Shown here: piece by piece, positions 9,936 through 22,340 of the stretch
How positions within the stretch are numbered: the first letter of the stretch is position 1
Layout: every line of letters starts with the position of its first letter
NCBI GenBank assembly: GCA_025667525.1
Contig: CM046878.1
Location: 514,670,274-514,734,273 of the forward strand
Length of the DNA: 64,000 nucleotides
Direction of reading: 5' to 3'
Source: Glebionis coronaria
Taxonomy: Eukaryota; Streptophyta; Magnoliopsida; Asterales; Asteraceae
Position numbers and translations under genes: made by a program
Notes under the pieces: generated by a model
Seen by the model: only the letters and a program-made list of their open reading frames with translations
Told to the model about the DNA's origin: nothing
Databases searched by the model: none

Positions 9936-11269
9936 ATACATGCGTCAATCCATTACCTTGAACCCATTACCCTCAATTTACAGGGGAATGGTTCATTACC
10001 TATTAATTGGTAATGATTACCTATAATTTTATAAACCAATCACTATTAATCATTCTCTTTCCCATTTCTTACTCCCTAATACCTTTAACCAAGCATGCCT
10101 TAAGTAATCTATAAACTGTATTTTTGGTAAGTGTTTTTTTTAATAGTCAAAGGTGTAGCAGTTTCTACTATCCATTTCATAGTATGTTTTAGGGACGGTT
10201 TAGTTGGGGATATTTGAGGATATTGGGGTATATTTAAAATATTTACATTTTAATTTCTTCAAATATTGTGTTTGGTATGACTAATGAAGGAATTTTAAAT
10301 TCCCCATATTCTCAAAATGGAGGATATTAGAATTACTCAAAAAAGTGAGGAATTTTAATTTACTTCAAAATTATCTTTTATAAACTTTTTTTTAGTCGTT
10401 TTTATTCGGGGTTTTATATTTATATGAAAAATTATACAATTTAAAAAATTTGTATAAAGTTTATTTTTTCGATTTTTACTTTTTTAAATAATCAAAATAA
10501 AATTTATATAAAAAATTTATATAAATTTTTTATAAAATTTAAAGAATTTTTTTATAAAATTTAAAGACATTTTTTATAAAATTTATATAAATTCTATAAA
10601 AAGTTATTAAAATTTTTTATAAAATTTATATAAATTACATAAAAATTTATTGAAATTTTTTATTAATTTATAAACTTTTTTTCAAAAATCTATATAAATT
10701 TTTTATAAAAAATATTTATTTTTTTTATAAAATTTATATAACTTTTTATAAAAAAAATTATAAATATTATATAAATTTTTTATAATATTTATATAAAACT
10801 TTTATAAAAAAATTTTATAATTTTTTTATAAATAGTTAAAATTTGATTTTTACTCTTTTCAATAAAAAAAATTTTAAAAAATTTATTCGTTAATTGATTC
10901 AACACAAATCAATATTTCAAAATATTATAAATTGTTGCCAACCAAATATGCTTAGTTATTAAATTTTTAAAATTTTTAATTCTTAAAAATTTTAATTTTA
11001 TTAGAATTTAGAATTCTAGAATTTCAGTAAATATCTATGAACTGTATTTGCAATTTTGCTATGTTTTAATAGTAAAATATATATAAAAGTTTACCCATCG
11101 CTAATTAATATACAAATGAAATAAAATTTAGTGCTTTCATTAACTACACATGAAACCCAAAATCATATTAAGAAAATCATGTTCACCACAAAATATAAAT
11201 TTTCATTTTAGTCATCTAAGAAATACAGAATTGCATGGTCGTATCTCGAAAATCTAAAATCAAGCCTTG
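9936..11269. other. AT-rich interior of the hAT-like element
   Basis: No coding frame. 9940-10100 has GGTAATGATTACC-like inverted motifs reminiscent of a MITE end. 10380-10880 is a degenerate array of TTTTTATAAAATTTATATAAA-like sequence. The rest is AT-rich without identifiable features. Confidence 0.5.
10380..10880. repeat. Degenerate TTTATAAAATTTATATAAA repeats
   Basis: Roughly 20-30-bp units of ATAAAATTTATATAAATTTTT recur with point changes and small indels over about 500 bp. This is low-complexity DNA able to unwind easily. Confidence 0.7.
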
Positions 11270-11347
11270 CTATAGTACGGGAACATATACGAAGGGCATA
11301 TATCGTTAGTTTCGCCTAGGGCATCCAAAAGGTCAGAATCGGCCCTG
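11270..11347 (-). repeat. Right terminal and subterminal repeat of the hAT-like element
   Basis: Read on the minus strand from 11347 it begins CAGGGCCGATTCTGACC, then TTTTGGATGCCCTAGGCGAA, matching the outer bases and motif style of the left end at 4513. Confidence 0.75.
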
Positions 11348-11355
11348 CGTATAGC
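11348..11355. other. Target-site duplication, right copy (hAT)
   Basis: CGTATAGC, identical to 4505-4512. Confidence 0.9.
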
Positions 11356-11510
11356 GATTACTATTAGATTAAAGAAGTAACATGTAGCACATGTCCATGC
11401 ATGTGTATCTAATTTTGTTATTCTTTTGTATACATATTAGTTATAAGTAGTGTGTATGTATAAATTTAAAAATAAATTAAATTAAATTTAATATTTCAAT
11501 TTAATATATA

Positions 11511-12102
<592 letters not shown>

Positions 12103-12153
<51 letters not shown>
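12103..12153. repeat. (CT)n(AT)n microsatellite
   Basis: About 15 CT dinucleotides pass directly into about 10 AT dinucleotides, abutting the right end of the MITE. Confidence 0.95.
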
Positions 12154-13317
12154 ATTCCTGCATTATATTTTATAATTATAATATTAATAGGTTATAAATT
12201 TTAAGGAGAATCTGTTAATTTTCTTAAGTTATTGAAAAATTATAATTTTTACGTAACATCATCTATTTTATTTAAAATTTAACCACTAAAGTTCTATTTA
12301 TTACCTCCTCTTTTTTTAATTTTTCTTCACAAATTTAACACCTCTTTTTTTCATCAAATTTCTCCATGTTTTAAAAAGTTTTATGTAATAAAAAAAATTA
12401 GATTTAAAAAAAAACATTAAAAAATTAAATTAAGATATTTTTTCTTATTAAAAAAATTCTTTAGAATAAAAAGTTACATACTAATCGTTTTGCTTTACTA
12501 AGTGAAATATTTTTGATAAAAATGAAAGTTTTGTACTTTCTATAGTAGAATTCGAGCTACGTCAATTTTTAGAAACTAATCCTAGAGTTGAAAAACACAC
12601 ACACCCACTCCACTCATTCATTTCATCACACCACACATCCACACACTCATATTTTTAGAAACTCAAACAACCACCCACCACCGTCGTCGCATCCCACTGT
12701 TGTCATCCACCACCATCGGTCGCACATCCACCTTCTGTCATCATTGTAAAACCTGCTACCATCCACCGTGGAGGCGACGCTAGATTTGTTACACCAACAA
12801 CCTCCCTCGTGGTACATTAGGAATGCTACACCGTCGCTAACCACCAACCACCACCACCATAACACCTTATATCGGCTACACCACCATCGTCGTCAACCAC
12901 CAAGCACCACCATTGTAGCACGCTAGATTTGTTAAACCATCGTCAAATATTTTCAAAGATTCAACAAAGCATTAAGAGACTTTAACGACATATGACACTT
13001 GAAATCCGGTATCTTTCGATATAATTTGAGGGCTTTTTCGACGAACCACTTTTCTATAGCGTGCAAGGTGGTTTTGAAGGTGTTCAACTGCAGTGAAGTA
13101 ATGGGTACAAGCTAGTTTGTAGATTAAGGAAGATTAATAAGGGAAATCGTGTTGAAAAATGTTGGTGCCTATGTATTCGTTTAATAAGATCATGGTTACG
13201 TCTCGAGTGTGGAGGGGTATGAGGTATGTGATGAATAGGATTTGGGTTTTGCGTTTCTGGCATCTTTTGTTGAGGAAGTGACGGGTGTGTATTTTGTGAA
13301 GAATTGATCACATGTCT
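12154..13317. other. AT-rich intergenic DNA with a CCACCA-rich tract
   Basis: No gene was supported. 12590-12935 is rich in CAC/CCA trinucleotides (ACCACCACCATCGTCGTC), complementary in style to the GTGG minisatellite at 9470-9935. The segment runs up to the Tekay/Del 5' LTR. Confidence 0.5.
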
Positions 13318-13322
13318 TGATA
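13318..13322. other. Target-site duplication, left copy (Tekay/Del)
   Basis: TGATA before the 5' LTR matches TGATT after the 3' LTR (34606-34610) in four of five bases, as expected for an old insertion. Confidence 0.6.
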
Positions 13323-16300
13323 TGAAACAATCGCAAATTTTGAACTATTTAATTCATGTTAAACGCGATGTTTTCGGGTTAGACATGTACAAAACATGTA
13401 AGAATCCAAAAAATTTATATGAAATAAGTATCGTTTTCTCGGAATCATTTTTCTTAGTAAATTTTATTTTCTTACGTTGTATGATAAATTGAATGGTAGT
13501 CACCTTAGGTAAACTTGTACCGTCTTATGCTAAACTTTAAATTTGACAATTATAGCTTTACTTTTAAACATTATACTTTTTTATTTTAACACAACACGAA
13601 TACTTCCCAAAGAACTAACATCTGTTTGGAATACTAAAAAATCACTTAAAACATTTACCTTTTATTTTGTCTACATTTCAGTACACATACTATTTAAGAC
13701 ATCTAGTTTTTCTACCTTGTCTACACCTAAACATGTACACCTTTGAAATAATTATTTACCAAAAATATTACAAAATCCCACAAGCCATAAAATTGGTCGG
13801 TCCCCCCCCCCCCTCTTTGCAAAAGATATACCCACGCTTTCTTCTCCTCCACTTTTCTTCTTATTTTCAAACCTTGTTCCCTCCTCTATCCTAATAACTA
13901 TTAACTAAAGCTGCAACCCAACATATTTATATACATGCCATCACCCTTTCTCCTTTTCCAATTGTTTTCTCAATCTCCATGGTACCTCTCATGGTTACCA
14001 TCTAATTAAAAACCAACCAAACCAAAAGAAAACCGTAACTAAGTAATTAACCCTCCTAACTGCTTACTCCCTCTATAAATATATGCCTTTTGGTCTTGGT
14101 AAATCACTTTACAAAACTCACACAACTTATCAACTAGTAAAAACACATTCCCAAAGACCCCATCATACAACTACTCAAACATCACAAGAAATGGAAGCTT
14201 GCATATAAATTTTCATGGCATTTAGAAGTTGGGAAAAATAGTGATACGGATTGGAGCTAGGGTTTTGGATAAGGTGTATAAGTTTTGGAAGCTAAGAGTA
14301 AAAAGATTATGGTTTGGAAAGTAGAACTTGATTATGGTTTAGTTCCTACTCGTCATTTCAATAGGACCTTTGTAAGCTTATTTCTTTAACTTCTTCTAGC
14401 TCACATATTCATTTTACAACACATAGTATGTTCTTGATAAACTTTGATAACACAAGAAAAATATTGTTCTTTTGTTGGACATACCTTCTGTTAACAAACC
14501 ATACATAAGGAAAACTTGTAATGAACATTAACGTAGTAAAAATCTAATCACATCACGCTTAAACGTATCAGACGTAAAGTACTCATGCCAAAAATCAACT
14601 ATAAACACTTTGTTGTGCTAGTTTAAACATGGGTAGAAAGTCTATAATTTTATGTTGTCGCGGCTGGGTTATTGTGGGTTCGTTGTGTCGTCTTGCCTTT
14701 TGCATCACGTTGGATTACGAGTTTGTTGTGTAGGCAAGGTGGTAAATGTCACCTAGACGTTAGGAACTTGGTTCTAGTGAAATGGTCATCTAATGAAAGT
14801 GTTTGGTCACGTACATACAGGAGAGAAATGTGTGCTTATGTGTGTGTTCATGAGTGCATGTTACATTCAACTACAAGTGAACGAGAAACCAACATTAGAC
14901 CTAATATTTAAACTATAACTAGCGTGTGTGCCCGTGCTTGGTACTAGCACCATAAAACCAAAATGCCTTAATTCCTCCTTTAAAATAAGACTTCATGTGT
15001 ATTTGTGGAAAGAGTGTGAAGCGTATGCTTGTGCGTTGAGAGAAAAGGCGGGAGTGAAAACATAGAAACTTCAAACTAGTACTTTGGTATAGAAACGATA
15101 ACCAAGTGAAATGATAACCAAATGAACGAATAACGTAAGCACAAAATCATGATATATAGGATGAGTTCATGCGTGTAGGTGACATACCAGGAAACTAAAA
15201 TTCAAACATTAGGTTAGTGTGAGTGTGTGTACCTGCATGTAATCTATGGATACCCATCACCTTTCAAATAAATATTGTGCATGGTGTGTGCCTTGTGAAT
15301 AAAAGAATGAACGAAATTAAATTTTCCTATCTTATTACCAGAGAGTAGGCGTGGGTGAGTTTGTGTGTCACGTAGCAAACATTTATTTTTTTAACTACTG
15401 TAAAAATAATATGTGTCAGAAAAGCAAACCTTTTTTTCTAATTTGTACGAGTGTGTGTGTTTAACAAACAGGAGGGGTAAGTGAATGTAATTGTGAGTGT
15501 GTCGTATGTGCGTTTATATGGCAGTGAAAAAATAAAAGGGTGACAATTTCTTTAATATGGATGTGTGTAGATAGGAAACCAAGGCCACTTTTTTCCCTCT
15601 TTAGCTAATGTATGTGTACAACAACCAAGAAAATTAAACCCTTTTAATATTTTGGTCATTGTGTGAGGGCGTGTGTGTATTGCAACAGGAAAACAAACGC
15701 GAGTGTGAACACTCACAAAAAGTAGTAAGAAGAAAGCACAACCTATTTTAAATAGATAATATATGTTTGTGAGTGTAGATAAGTAGGAAAACAAAAAAAA
15801 TTCCTCTTATTGCTCGCTTTCCTCTTGACGTGTTAGACTCACTTCACGCCCCTTTCTATCATACCAAATGACATCGTATTGAAAAGCTTAAACTCGACTT
15901 TGGTAAATGACATGGCTGTCTTTCTAAAGGTATTATTAGTTTGTTGAATTAGTAGTTTGTCCTACGAGTTTCTAGCGAGCCTGCAATAGTTACTTAAAAA
16001 CTCTTGAAATTGTCATAAATGAGAAATGTTAGCTTGCTTATATGCTACGTGTCTGGACATCCAACTTTGGCGTTACTTTTGAGGTCTTTAGAGACCAAAT
16101 CCGAGGGGGACTCCAACTGACCTTTGTCGACCACCCAACCTAGTTTCTAAAATGACCAAACTTACTTTCTTCGAGGAATTAACGAATGATTTATAGAACG
16201 ATAAAAATGACCCTCGCCAATTGAAATATTTGTAAAAATGTTATTTATATTTCCTAAACTTAAATGCATGCAGATACTAGGGATAAAATGTTGTAAACTC

Positions 16301-17168
16301 ATTCATATTGCATATTTAGCCTAAGTACGACTTATTTTACTTATTTTGCGAGTAAAACGTTTTTGCATCAATTCACGTGCCTAGTTCTCGTGCCACTACT
16401 ATTATATCCATTTTGCTATTTCATTGAGGTGAGTTTCATACCACTACTTTTACTTGTTTTGTATATTTTGGGGTGAGAACATTGCTTGTTTATGGATGAA
16501 CATAATTGCTAAAACTTGATACGTTTACCTACTTGATGTCTAAGTCCTCGATATCTTAGTTGCCTTTAGCCTGCTATCATGAACCGTTAATTAATTGATA
16601 TAAGCACGAATGTTATGGATAGATCTATTATGATTTAGATACACTTACATTTGATTCCTCACGAATGTCCTGGGATAGGTATTCGCTTTGGGCTCATTTT
16701 ATATATTATCGATTTGATTAACGCTTCGGTGTCATGAGCTTAGACGTAAAGATTTAAATGTATGCTATTTGATTATAATCTTGTATTTGTTATAAGATTA
16801 TATGTTGGTTGCATGATTTAAATCTTATGGTTCATCACACAATTTAAACTTAAACCTATGAACTCACCAACCTTTGTGTTGACACTTTAGCAATGTTTTT
16901 CTCAAGTATCAAGACAAAGGAGTGACGTGGTTGTGCTATGGAGATTAATAAATTTTCCTGACTATCTTTTGGGAATTTAAACTCTAATATCATGTCTTCA
17001 AAACTTAGTTTATTTTATAATGTTGTATCAAATGCTTTTGAAATTTTTTACTTATGTTTAATGAATTAAAACGACTTTTCATTGCCGTTCTTTATATCTA
17101 TGTCTTATGATAGACATGATAGTCGCACCCTAGTGTATTCACGTACTCTGATAATTTTGGGTGTGACA
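13323..17168 (+). repeat. Tekay/Del 5' LTR (3846 bp)
   Basis: Begins TGAAACAATCG and ends GGGTGTGACA before the primer site. It aligns along its length with 25140-34605, apart from the Tat insertion in the latter. A TATA box (TATAAAT, 14074-14080) gives a plausible promoter. Several GTGTGTG-rich stretches lie between 14800 and 15800. Small frames in it are not conserved as proteins. Confidence 0.9.
14074..14080 (+). promoter_or_regulatory. TATA box of the Tekay/Del 5' LTR
   Basis: TATAAAT follows CTTACTCCCTC; the matching place in the 3' LTR has TATAAAG at 25954-25960, so the core is kept in both copies. Confidence 0.55.
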
Positions 17169-17170
17169 GA

Positions 17171-17184
17171 TTGGTATCAGAGAC
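17171..17184 (+). other. Primer binding site of Tekay/Del
   Basis: TTGGTATCAGAGAC begins two bases after the LTR end, matching the tRNA-Met primer class. Confidence 0.75.
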
Positions 17185-17656
17185 ATGGTCATAGAGAACT
17201 AGGTTACTTTTATAAAATCATTTTTACAAACGTTGAGTAAAAAATAAAATTTTTAATAGCGTAACGCTTGATTGTAACTATCTCTCGAATCTCCATGGAC
17301 CACTTTACTCTACGCCTCTAATACAAAATAAGTTGTAACTTAGTATATGTCTTTGCCATGCTACTTTGATGCTTGATTGATAAGTATTTTTTACCTATAT
17401 GTACATCTTTCCTTGTATTAAAATGATATCAATTTATAGGTATGCGCTAAATCAATATTTAAATTCGACATATATAACATCCTTGATTTTGAGTGCTATG
17501 GTTTGTTGCCATGTGTAACTGAACTATGTGCCTTGTGTCATGCTTACTTGAACTAAATGTTTCATATTATAATATTTTGGATTAAAACGTGCACATTTGC
17601 AAACTAAATTTATTTTTGAACTATCTCTTATACATACCTTGTTATTTAGTAGTGTT

Positions 17657-20012
17657 ATGTCTTCTTCATCTGACGAGTCGTTGTACATTGTGGATTCTCC
17701 TACTTTCGGACCTCGCCTTATGATCATCGGAGAGTCACCGAGATTCCCCTCCTATGCCATCATCACCTAAGGAGGCCACTCATGGAGAGCCAATTGCCGT
17801 TTCTCATTCACCACCTCCATTGTTGTGCTACAAGAGACGTGGGGAGACCAAGAACGGAATGGAATCCTCAAGATATGGATAATATAATTTGTGTGCTTCA
17901 GGTATTCTATCTTACCTCAGGTCTTAAACTCAACATATCTAAATCAAATGTTTTTGGGGTTGGTGTTACGTCGCATGAGATCGAAGATATGGCTCGTATC
18001 ACTGGTTGCGCTCCAGGCATGGTTCCATTCACATATCTTGGTTTGTCGATAGGTTCGAACATGAACTTAATTAAGAATTGGCAGCCTTTAATAGATCGTT
18101 TTCAGAAGAAATTATCTTCTTGGAAAGCGAACTTGTTATCTATCAGTGGTCGATTCACTTTTGTTAAAGCTGTTTTAGGAAGCCTTGGCATTTATTATTT
18201 GTCAATCTTTAAATGCCCAGAATCCGTTCTCAAAAGCTTGAATCTATGCGAGCGTCTTTTTTCTAGGGTGGTAGTGAAGATCAAAAGAAGATGACTTGGA
18301 TTAAATGGGACTATATTTTGGCTTCCTACGAAAAAAGGTGGTTTGAATATCGGGAGTTTGAAAGCGTTTAATCTTGCCCTCCTTCAAAAATAGATATGGC
18401 GTCTTGTGACTAAACCAGATTCTCTTTGGGTTCGATTAGTTAAGGCCATTCATGGAGATGAAACGGGATTTGCTCATAAAGAGTGAAAAGTTAGTGGTTC
18501 GTGGTCTAATATAGTAAAATCATAGTCTATGTTACATTCGAAAGATATCATTCCTCTACACACTTTACGACGTAAAGTGGGCAATGGTTCTTCTATTCAT
18601 TTTGGGAGGACATTTGGATCGGTGACGGGTCTTTGAGCTCAAAATATAATCGTTTATTTCACTTGGATGTTGATGGCAATTGCTTACTTTTTGATCGGCT
18701 TTCGAATGGTATTAGGTCATAGAATTGGTCTCGGAAAAATTTAGGAGCCAGGAATGTAGAAGCATTTCAGAGGTTTTTGTCTGAAGTTGCCCATGTTTCT
18801 TTAAACTCCTCGCCAGATTCTTGGGAATGGAGCATTGCTATTGATGGGGATTTTTCTGTGCATGATACTCGCATCCACATGGATGATGTTATTCTTCCGT
18901 CGAGTATTCCAAGTACAAGGTGGTCTAAAATCTTGACCCGTAAGGTAAATATTTTCATTTGGCGTCTTATATTAGATAGACTTCCAAATCGTTTAATTTT
19001 ATCTTCTCGGGGTTGGATATTACTTATATTTCTTGTCCTTCATGCAACGTGGGTGTGGAATCGAACGATCATATTTTCTTCAGGTGTGATACAACGTGTA
19101 ACTTATGGCGGCTTATTCGTGTTTGGATTGATGTTAATATGCCTTCGTTTTCTTCATGTACCGAATGGATTCAATGGTTTGAAAATTGGAGAGCAACTAG
19201 GACATCGAAAGACCGTGTGTATTGCATTTCTTCAACAACTTTATGGTCTTTATGGCGATATCGGAATAGCGTCATTTTTAATGATAATCCCTTACAGAAA
19301 AGCGATTTGTTCGATTTTATTCGTATGATTTCTTTTTCTTGGTTTAAGTATAGAAGTCATAAAGCTTTATGTTGGAACTCTTGGTTAAACAATCCTTTGT
19401 AATCTTTTTCTAGCTTCTTGCTAGTGTTTTTCAATATATTATCGTTACAAAAAAGACTTCTACACCCGCTCCATCCGTCATTGCTCCTAGAGGACGCGCT
19501 ATGTGTTGTATCACACGGATGTTGGTGAGACCTTTACCATCGGGAACCCAGTTGGCACCGAGACATTCGGACTCAACTTGCACTTGCTCCACATACCTAT
19601 GTTTAGAGCCATCACCCTCGGAAATAGCTCCAAGGCATGTTGTTTCGGCTCGGCCAGTGATGCCTACTCCTCCATCTCCCTACAGTGTGTATGTAGCCGA
19701 GAGCTCCGTAGCCGCTGAGGCGCGTGGGACTCCTAGCCCTCTCCCATTTGCTAGACTTGCTTTGCTTTGGAGCCGCATGGTACATGTGCTACGCAATTTG
19801 GGTGGGTTATCGGAGGAGTTAATTTCTAGACTTGAGTCTTGTTGTGAGGAGATCATTGCTACTTTGGGCACTTTGTTCCACCCACACCCGATCGTGTTAT
19901 GGTTCTTCTCATCGATTAGAGGATAATTGTCTCGAGATTGAAATGGTGCACACTCTTTTGCATAGGGGATTGCTTGACTTGACCGAGAGATTGGAAGCCC
20001 TTGAGCATCGCT
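17657..20012 (+). pseudogene. Extra ORF between primer site and gag of Tekay/Del, LINE-interrupted
   Basis: A frame opens at ATG 17657 (MSSSSDESLYIVDSPTFGP), shifts near 17770, is split by the LINE, and resumes around 19460. It ends with VHVLRNLGGLSEELISRLES and, after a frameshift, RLEDNCLEIEMVHTLLHRGL to a stop at 20012. The C-terminal part looks amphipathic and helical. No known domain was recognised. It is separate from gag, which starts at 20286. Similar extra leader frames occur in some plant retrotransposons; function unknown. Confidence 0.45.
17854..19455 (+). mobile_element. LINE (L1-type) fragment inserted in Tekay/Del leader
   Basis: 5'-truncated non-LTR element. The frame starts mid-polypeptide at TEWNPQDMDNIICVL and continues as the region after the reverse transcriptase palm (LKLNISKSNVFGVG, FTYLGLSIGSN, LSSWKANLLSISGRFTFVK). 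It then passes, through a frameshift near 18290 and stops, into the zf-RVT region ISCPSCNVGVESNDHIFF (about 19030) and LWSLWRYRNSVIFND. The 3' tail has CTAGCTTCTTGCTAG and ends in a short A run at about 19450, like the LINE at 426-885. It is in the same orientation as its host. Target duplication not determined. Confidence 0.85.
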
Positions 20013-20285
20013 GAGGCTAGATTGCTTTCTAGTCGTTTCAAGTTGTGTTTTCCTTTTATTTCCTTTCATGTATCATATTTTGTATGAAATTCCAAAACTA
20101 TGTAACCGACTTTTGAAACTCGTAAGCTATGGAATATGGAACGTTTTGGTTATGCACTATATTATTTGTGAATCTTTCCATCACTTATTTGTGATACCAT
20201 GATTGTTATTATGCTTTGGACTCCTTGACGTTATGAATTTGTAATTTCTAACTCTCGTTATGATCTTCGTTTATGGTTATAAAAT
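20013..20285 (+). other. Spacer before gag of Tekay/Del
   Basis: AT-rich spacer between the extra ORF and the gag start; its last 55 bases are part of the tandem duplication that begins at 20231. Confidence 0.5.
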
Positions 20286-20686
20286 ATGGCTCCCGCTACT
20301 CGTAACGCTAGAGCTAAGGCAAACCCCACCGCACCCATCGCTATCGATCCGACCTTCTTAAGCCAAATGATAATTGATGGTGTTGTCGCCGCTCTTGCTG
20401 CCGCCGAGACCCCTCGGAGCACGCAAGAGGAGACCAATCGGGTGAATGCCACGGTGACATTATGAATTTGTAATTTCTAACTCTCGTTATGATCTTCGTT
20501 TATGGTTATATGATATGGCTCCCGCTACTCGTAATGCTAGAGCTAAGGCAAACCCCGCCGCACCATCGCTATTGATCCGACCTTCTTAAGCCAAATGATA
20601 ATCGATGGTGTTGTCGCCACTCTTGCTGCCGCCGAGACCACTCGGAGCACGCAAGAGGAGACCAATCGGGTGAATGCCACGGTGAC
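20231..20686 (+). repeat. Tandem duplication of the gag start (2 x about 228 bp)
   Basis: The segment beginning TTATGAATTTGTAATTTC at 20231 recurs at 20460 with only a few changes. Each copy contains the gag ATG and about 55 codons. The second copy lost one base (GCACCC to GCACC), shifting its frame, so neither copy leads cleanly into the rest of gag. Confidence 0.9.
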
Positions 20687-21421
20687 CACTACTCGTACGT
20701 GCTCGTACAAGGAGTTCCGCTCATGTTTCACTAGTACCTTTAATGGTACCGAAGGTTCCGTGGGACTTGCATGGTGGATTGAGAATCTTGAAGCTCAATT
20801 TAGTGTCAGCAATGTTGCAGAGGGCGATAAAGTTAAGTATGGGTCGAGTACGTTGGTCGATGGTGCTCTAACATGGTGGAACATCCATATTTGTATCGTA
20901 AGCTTAGAAGCGGCCAATTCTACTCCATGGGCACATTTTATGGGGATGCTTTTCAAGAAGTATTTCCTTAAGAATGAAATGCAACGATTAGAGACCGAGC
21001 TTTGGATCCTTCGAGTGCATGGGGTTAATTTGATGGCTTATACTCAATGTTTTCAAGAGTTGAGATTGATGTGCCTGGAGATGTTACCTACGGAACCCCG
21101 TGTCGTGGAAAGATTCATGGTTGGATTGCCTTTTTCAATCTGAGGGGATGTGATTTCCTCAAGACCTCCGACTTAAATGAGTCTATTGAAATGGCTAATG
21201 TTTTGATGGAAGATATCATCTTGGATTCAAATGAGCGAGGTGATAACAAGAGAAAATGGGAAGGAAACTACGGCTCTAACCATGGTAATATTCCCAACAA
21301 ATGCCACGATGTAGCAAAGGTCTTTAATGTGAATGGTGGTTCGGGCTGCCAAGGGAAAAAACCCATTTTGTGGCAAGTGTGGCAAGCACCACCTTGGGGC
21401 TTGCGAGAAGACTTGCCATAA
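20286..21421 (+). pseudogene. gag: Tekay/Del gag
   Basis: Starts MAPATRNARAKANP in the first duplicate. The core follows in a frame opened in the second duplicate: TCSYKEFRSCFTSTFNG, GLAWWIENLEAQFSVSN, GALTWWNIH and FKKYFLKNEMQRLE, the Ty3-gypsy Gag core that forms the particle shell. A frameshift near 21140 and another before 21360 break the C-terminus. A degenerate zinc-knuckle region is readable at 21370-21450 (CGKCGKHHLGAC and CHNCGK...H). Not translatable as one protein. Confidence 0.8.
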
Positions 21422-22340
21422 TTGTGGAAAAAACCAATCACTTTGCTAAAGACTATCGTAGTTCCCCAAGACCTCTCAGTCAAAGAGCCTCGACAGCTCA
21501 AGATGGGTAATATGCGGATGTTACTTGCTATGGTTGTGGAGAGAATTGTCACTAAAAAACAAATGTCCCAAAGTCCCAAAGCTATCACTCAAGGCCGCGT
21601 AAACCATATCCGTGGTAACAACAACAACAACCAAACTCGTAGGAATCCCCGACAAAACCAAGGAGCTTCTAGTAGCCGAAACAATGGAAATGGGAATCAA
21701 ACGGGAGTAATTAGCCGTGTGTATGCTTTAGGTGCCGAGGCAGCTATCCAAGACAACAATGTTATCGCTGGTACATTCCTCATCAATAACCTTTATGCTT
21801 CCGTACTATTTGATTCCGGTGCTAATAAAAGCTTTGTGTCAACTACTTTTTGTGATCTATTTAATGTGAACCACGTTGCCTTAGATGTTAGATATGATGT
21901 GGAGTTAGGCGATGGTAAGTCTATCTCCACTAGTACCGTACTTATGGATTGCACATTAAGTATGCAAAATATTCCGTTCACTATCGATCTTTTACCTATC
22001 AAACTTAGAAGCTTTGACGTTATAATTGGTATGAATTGGCTATCCAAGTACCATGCGGAGTTAGTATGCCATGAGAAACGAGTCCGCGTTTCGTATGGAA
22101 ACCAAATTTTGACTATCATTGGAGAAAGAAATGGTGTGAAAAGTCAAAGTAGTTTGAATGTCATCTTGTGTACTAAAAATATAGAGTACATCAAAGAAGG
22201 TCGTCCTAATTTCCTTATTCAAATTACCGATAAGAAAGAAGCCGACCAAGGGAGAAAAGAATTGAATATGTTCCAACTGTTCGAGACTATCCTGATGTTT
22301 TTCCTGAAGAATTACCCGGATTATCGCCACTTCGCCAAGT
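21422..22340 (+). pseudogene. Tekay/Del aspartic protease region
   Basis: An open frame of 312 codons with the retropepsin active site LFDSGANKSFVS at about 21807-21842 and flap/core sequence FDVIIGMNWLSKYHAELVC near 22013. The protease would mature Gag-Pol. A frameshift near 22290 separates it from the reverse transcriptase: the linker [11 protein letters not shown] is readable only by changing frame. Confidence 0.8.

Larger units (their letters stand above)
4513..11347. mobile_element. hAT-like DNA transposon, 6.8 kb, without transposase
   Basis: The left end begins CAGGGCCGGTTTTGGCATC and the right end, read inward on the minus strand, begins CAGGGCCGATTCTGACC. Both continue into related GGGC/GGCGA-rich subterminal sequence. 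A perfect 8-bp duplication (CGTATAGC) flanks the pair. CAGGG ends and an 8-bp duplication are typical of hAT elements. No transposase frame (BED finger, RNase H-like core or hAT dimerisation region) was seen inside. The interior instead holds Copia retrotransposon sequence, a GTGG minisatellite and AT-rich DNA. It is either a non-autonomous element that acquired this cargo, or a hAT copy into which the retrotransposon piece was inserted later. The exact flanking match makes the outer boundaries firm. Confidence 0.85.

Noticed and set aside
10100..11060. Nested MITE bounded by ATCTATRAACTGTATTT direct repeats
   Set aside because: The two similar stretches are suggestive of a duplication, but no matching inverted ends were found.
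4513..11347. hAT transposase gene inside the element
   Set aside because: No frame with BED finger, RNase H-like core or dimerisation motif was found; interior frames belong to Copia or are chance.
14672..14911. Frame shared between both Tekay/Del LTRs (also 26541-26867)
   Set aside because: The similarity is explained by the LTR pair; starts, ends and reading frame differ and no domain is visible.
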